From NCBI RefSeq assembly GCF_019551435.1, contig NZ_CP080544.1:744001-808000 (forward strand): a stretch of 64,000 bases of DNA. Direction: 5' to 3'. The notes under the pieces are model-generated. The model did not search any database, had not been told where the DNA came from, and saw only the letters and a program-made list of their open reading frames with translations. Source of the stretch: Lysobacter soyae. GTDB lineage: Bacteria; Pseudomonadota; Gammaproteobacteria; Xanthomonadales; Xanthomonadaceae. Shown here one piece after another: positions 63,474-64,000 of the stretch (its first letter is position 1; each line of letters opens with the position of its first letter). The translations under genes and the position numbers were made by a program.

Positions 63474-63743
63474 TCAAGCTTCCGGGGTAAAGCCTTGGGG
63501 TTTTTCCGCGCCGCCGCCAAACAGGAACTTCGTCATCTCGGCTTCGAGAAATGCGCGATGTTTCGGATCCATGGGCGACAACCGGTTTTCGTTGATCAGC
63601 ATGGTTTGATGGGTCAACCACGCGGCCCACGCGGCTTTTCCGATATGGGCGAACACGCGTTTGCCCATGTCGCCCGGCCAAGGAACGAAATCCAATCCTT
63701 CGGTTTCGGTCTTCGAATATTCGCAATAGACAGTCCGGCTCAT
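63474..63743 (-). CDS. yggX: Probable Fe(2+)-trafficking protein YggX
   Basis: An 89-residue cytosolic protein, length and motifs of Ygg[18 protein letters not shown] with the conserved Cys7, [28 protein letters not shown]. It protects Fe-S enzymes from oxidation. ATG 63743 overlaps the mutY stop (ATGA), the usual mutY-yggX arrangement. Confidence 0.96.
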   Translation of the reverse strand: MSRTVYCEYSKTETEGLDFVPWPGDMGKRVFAHIGKAAWAAWLTHQTMLINENRLSPMDPKHRAFLEAEMTKFLFGGGAEKPQGFTPEA

Positions 63744-64000
63744 CGATCAGTCTCCAACAATTTTCTGATAGGTGCGGGCATGCCCAATGTCGAAAGTGTA
63801 TCGGCATCTGCCCATGTTGACGGCAGATCTTCACGCACACGCTGGGGTTTTCGCGTCACCACGGCATGCACCGGCGTGATCTCGAGTTTGAAATGCGTGA
63901 ACACGTGGCGGAAAGCGGGCAGCTCGCGTGCTTCTTGAATCCCTTGTTCGGCAAGCCATGCGTTTGCGTCGGCCACATCATCGAACTGCGGCAAGCTCCA
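63740..64000 (-). CDS. mutY: Adenine DNA glycosylase MutY, C-terminal part (partial)
   Basis: The frame is open to the window edge and gives the last 86 residues (WSLPQFDD to LLETDR). Position before yggX with a 4-base overlap, and the C-terminal NUDIX-like segment [18 protein letters not shown], which in MutY recognises 8-oxoguanine, identify it. The catalytic and Fe-S part lies outside the window. Confidence 0.92.
   Translation of the reverse strand, partial: WSLPQFDDVADANAWLAEQGIQEARELPAFRHVFTHFKLEITPVHAVVTRKPQRVREDLPSTWADADTLSTLGMPAPIRKLLETDR

Noticed and set aside
1..64000. CRISPR array, rRNA operon, intact transposase or prophage genes
   Set aside because: No regularly spaced repeats, rRNA-like sequence, transposase or phage structural gene was seen across the window.

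Overview
This 64 kb window is chromosomal DNA from a gammaproteobacterium of the Xanthomonadales (Lysobacteraceae/Rhodanobacteraceae type). The evidence is the gene order (secY-rpsM-rpsK-rpsD-rpoA-rplQ with no rpmJ between secY and rpsM; leuS-lptE-holA-nadD; thrS-infC-rpmI-rplT-pheS-pheT-ihfA-merR), a class II DAHP synthase, the protein sequences themselves, and a moderately high GC content. Genus cannot be fixed from sequence reading alone. No rRNA operon, CRISPR array, intact insertion sequence or prophage was seen.

Layout. 1-4.7 kb: end of the spc operon and the alpha operon, closed by a strong terminator. 4.7-6.6 kb: dsbB translationally coupled to a class II DAHP synthase. 6.6-12.9 kb: a compact set of six lipid-type enzymes on both strands. 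Four correspond to the poorly characterised E. coli ynbABCD set (CdsA-like cytidylyltransferase, hydrolase-methyltransferase fusion, CDP-alcohol phosphotransferase, PAP2-tyrosine phosphatase fusion); a patatin-like protein with a Cys nucleophile elbow and an SDR are added. 12.9-18.2 kb: BNR-repeat protein, zinc ribbon membrane protein, DUF2127, typA, ppiB and a lipoprotein. 18.2-23.3 kb: aminotransferase, mdh, rluA and prpBC (methylcitrate cycle without prpD nearby). 23.3-27.8 kb: a tight minus-strand operon cnoX - DUF4442 - DUF502 - sugar dehydrogenase - chrA.

27.8-42.1 kb is informational: DUF998 membrane protein, leuS-lptE-holA-nadD, tRNA-Arg, thrS with a probable Thr-codon attenuation leader, infC with an ATC start, rpmI, a ribosomal protein L20 fused to a helix-hairpin-helix domain, pheST, ihfA, a MerR regulator and tRNA-Pro. 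Two modular palindromic repeats lie in this part. 42.1-51.8 kb looks accessory: a decayed isochorismatase-family gene, a small basic protein, a GIY-YIG protein, a CorA-type transporter, an SDR whose N-terminus is interrupted by an A10 tract, then ligD and ku (non-homologous end joining), topoisomerase IB, a tiny Asn/Gln-rich protein, 3-methyladenine glycosylase and a vWA protein. It reads as a DNA-repair/stress island.

51.8-64 kb is mixed housekeeping: YigZ family, TraB/GumN family, dxs, a Xanthomonadales-type Pro/Glu-linker protein, HNH endonuclease, acyl-CoA dehydrogenase, LEA-like lipoprotein, selO, tRNA-Phe, GDT1-type transporter, OmpA-family lipoprotein, a small lipoprotein, yggX and the 3' end of mutY.

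The most notable items are the L20-HhH fusion, the ynb-like phospholipid locus with its altered active sites, and the thrS attenuator. All functional statements come from reading the sequence and recall of protein families; no database search was run.
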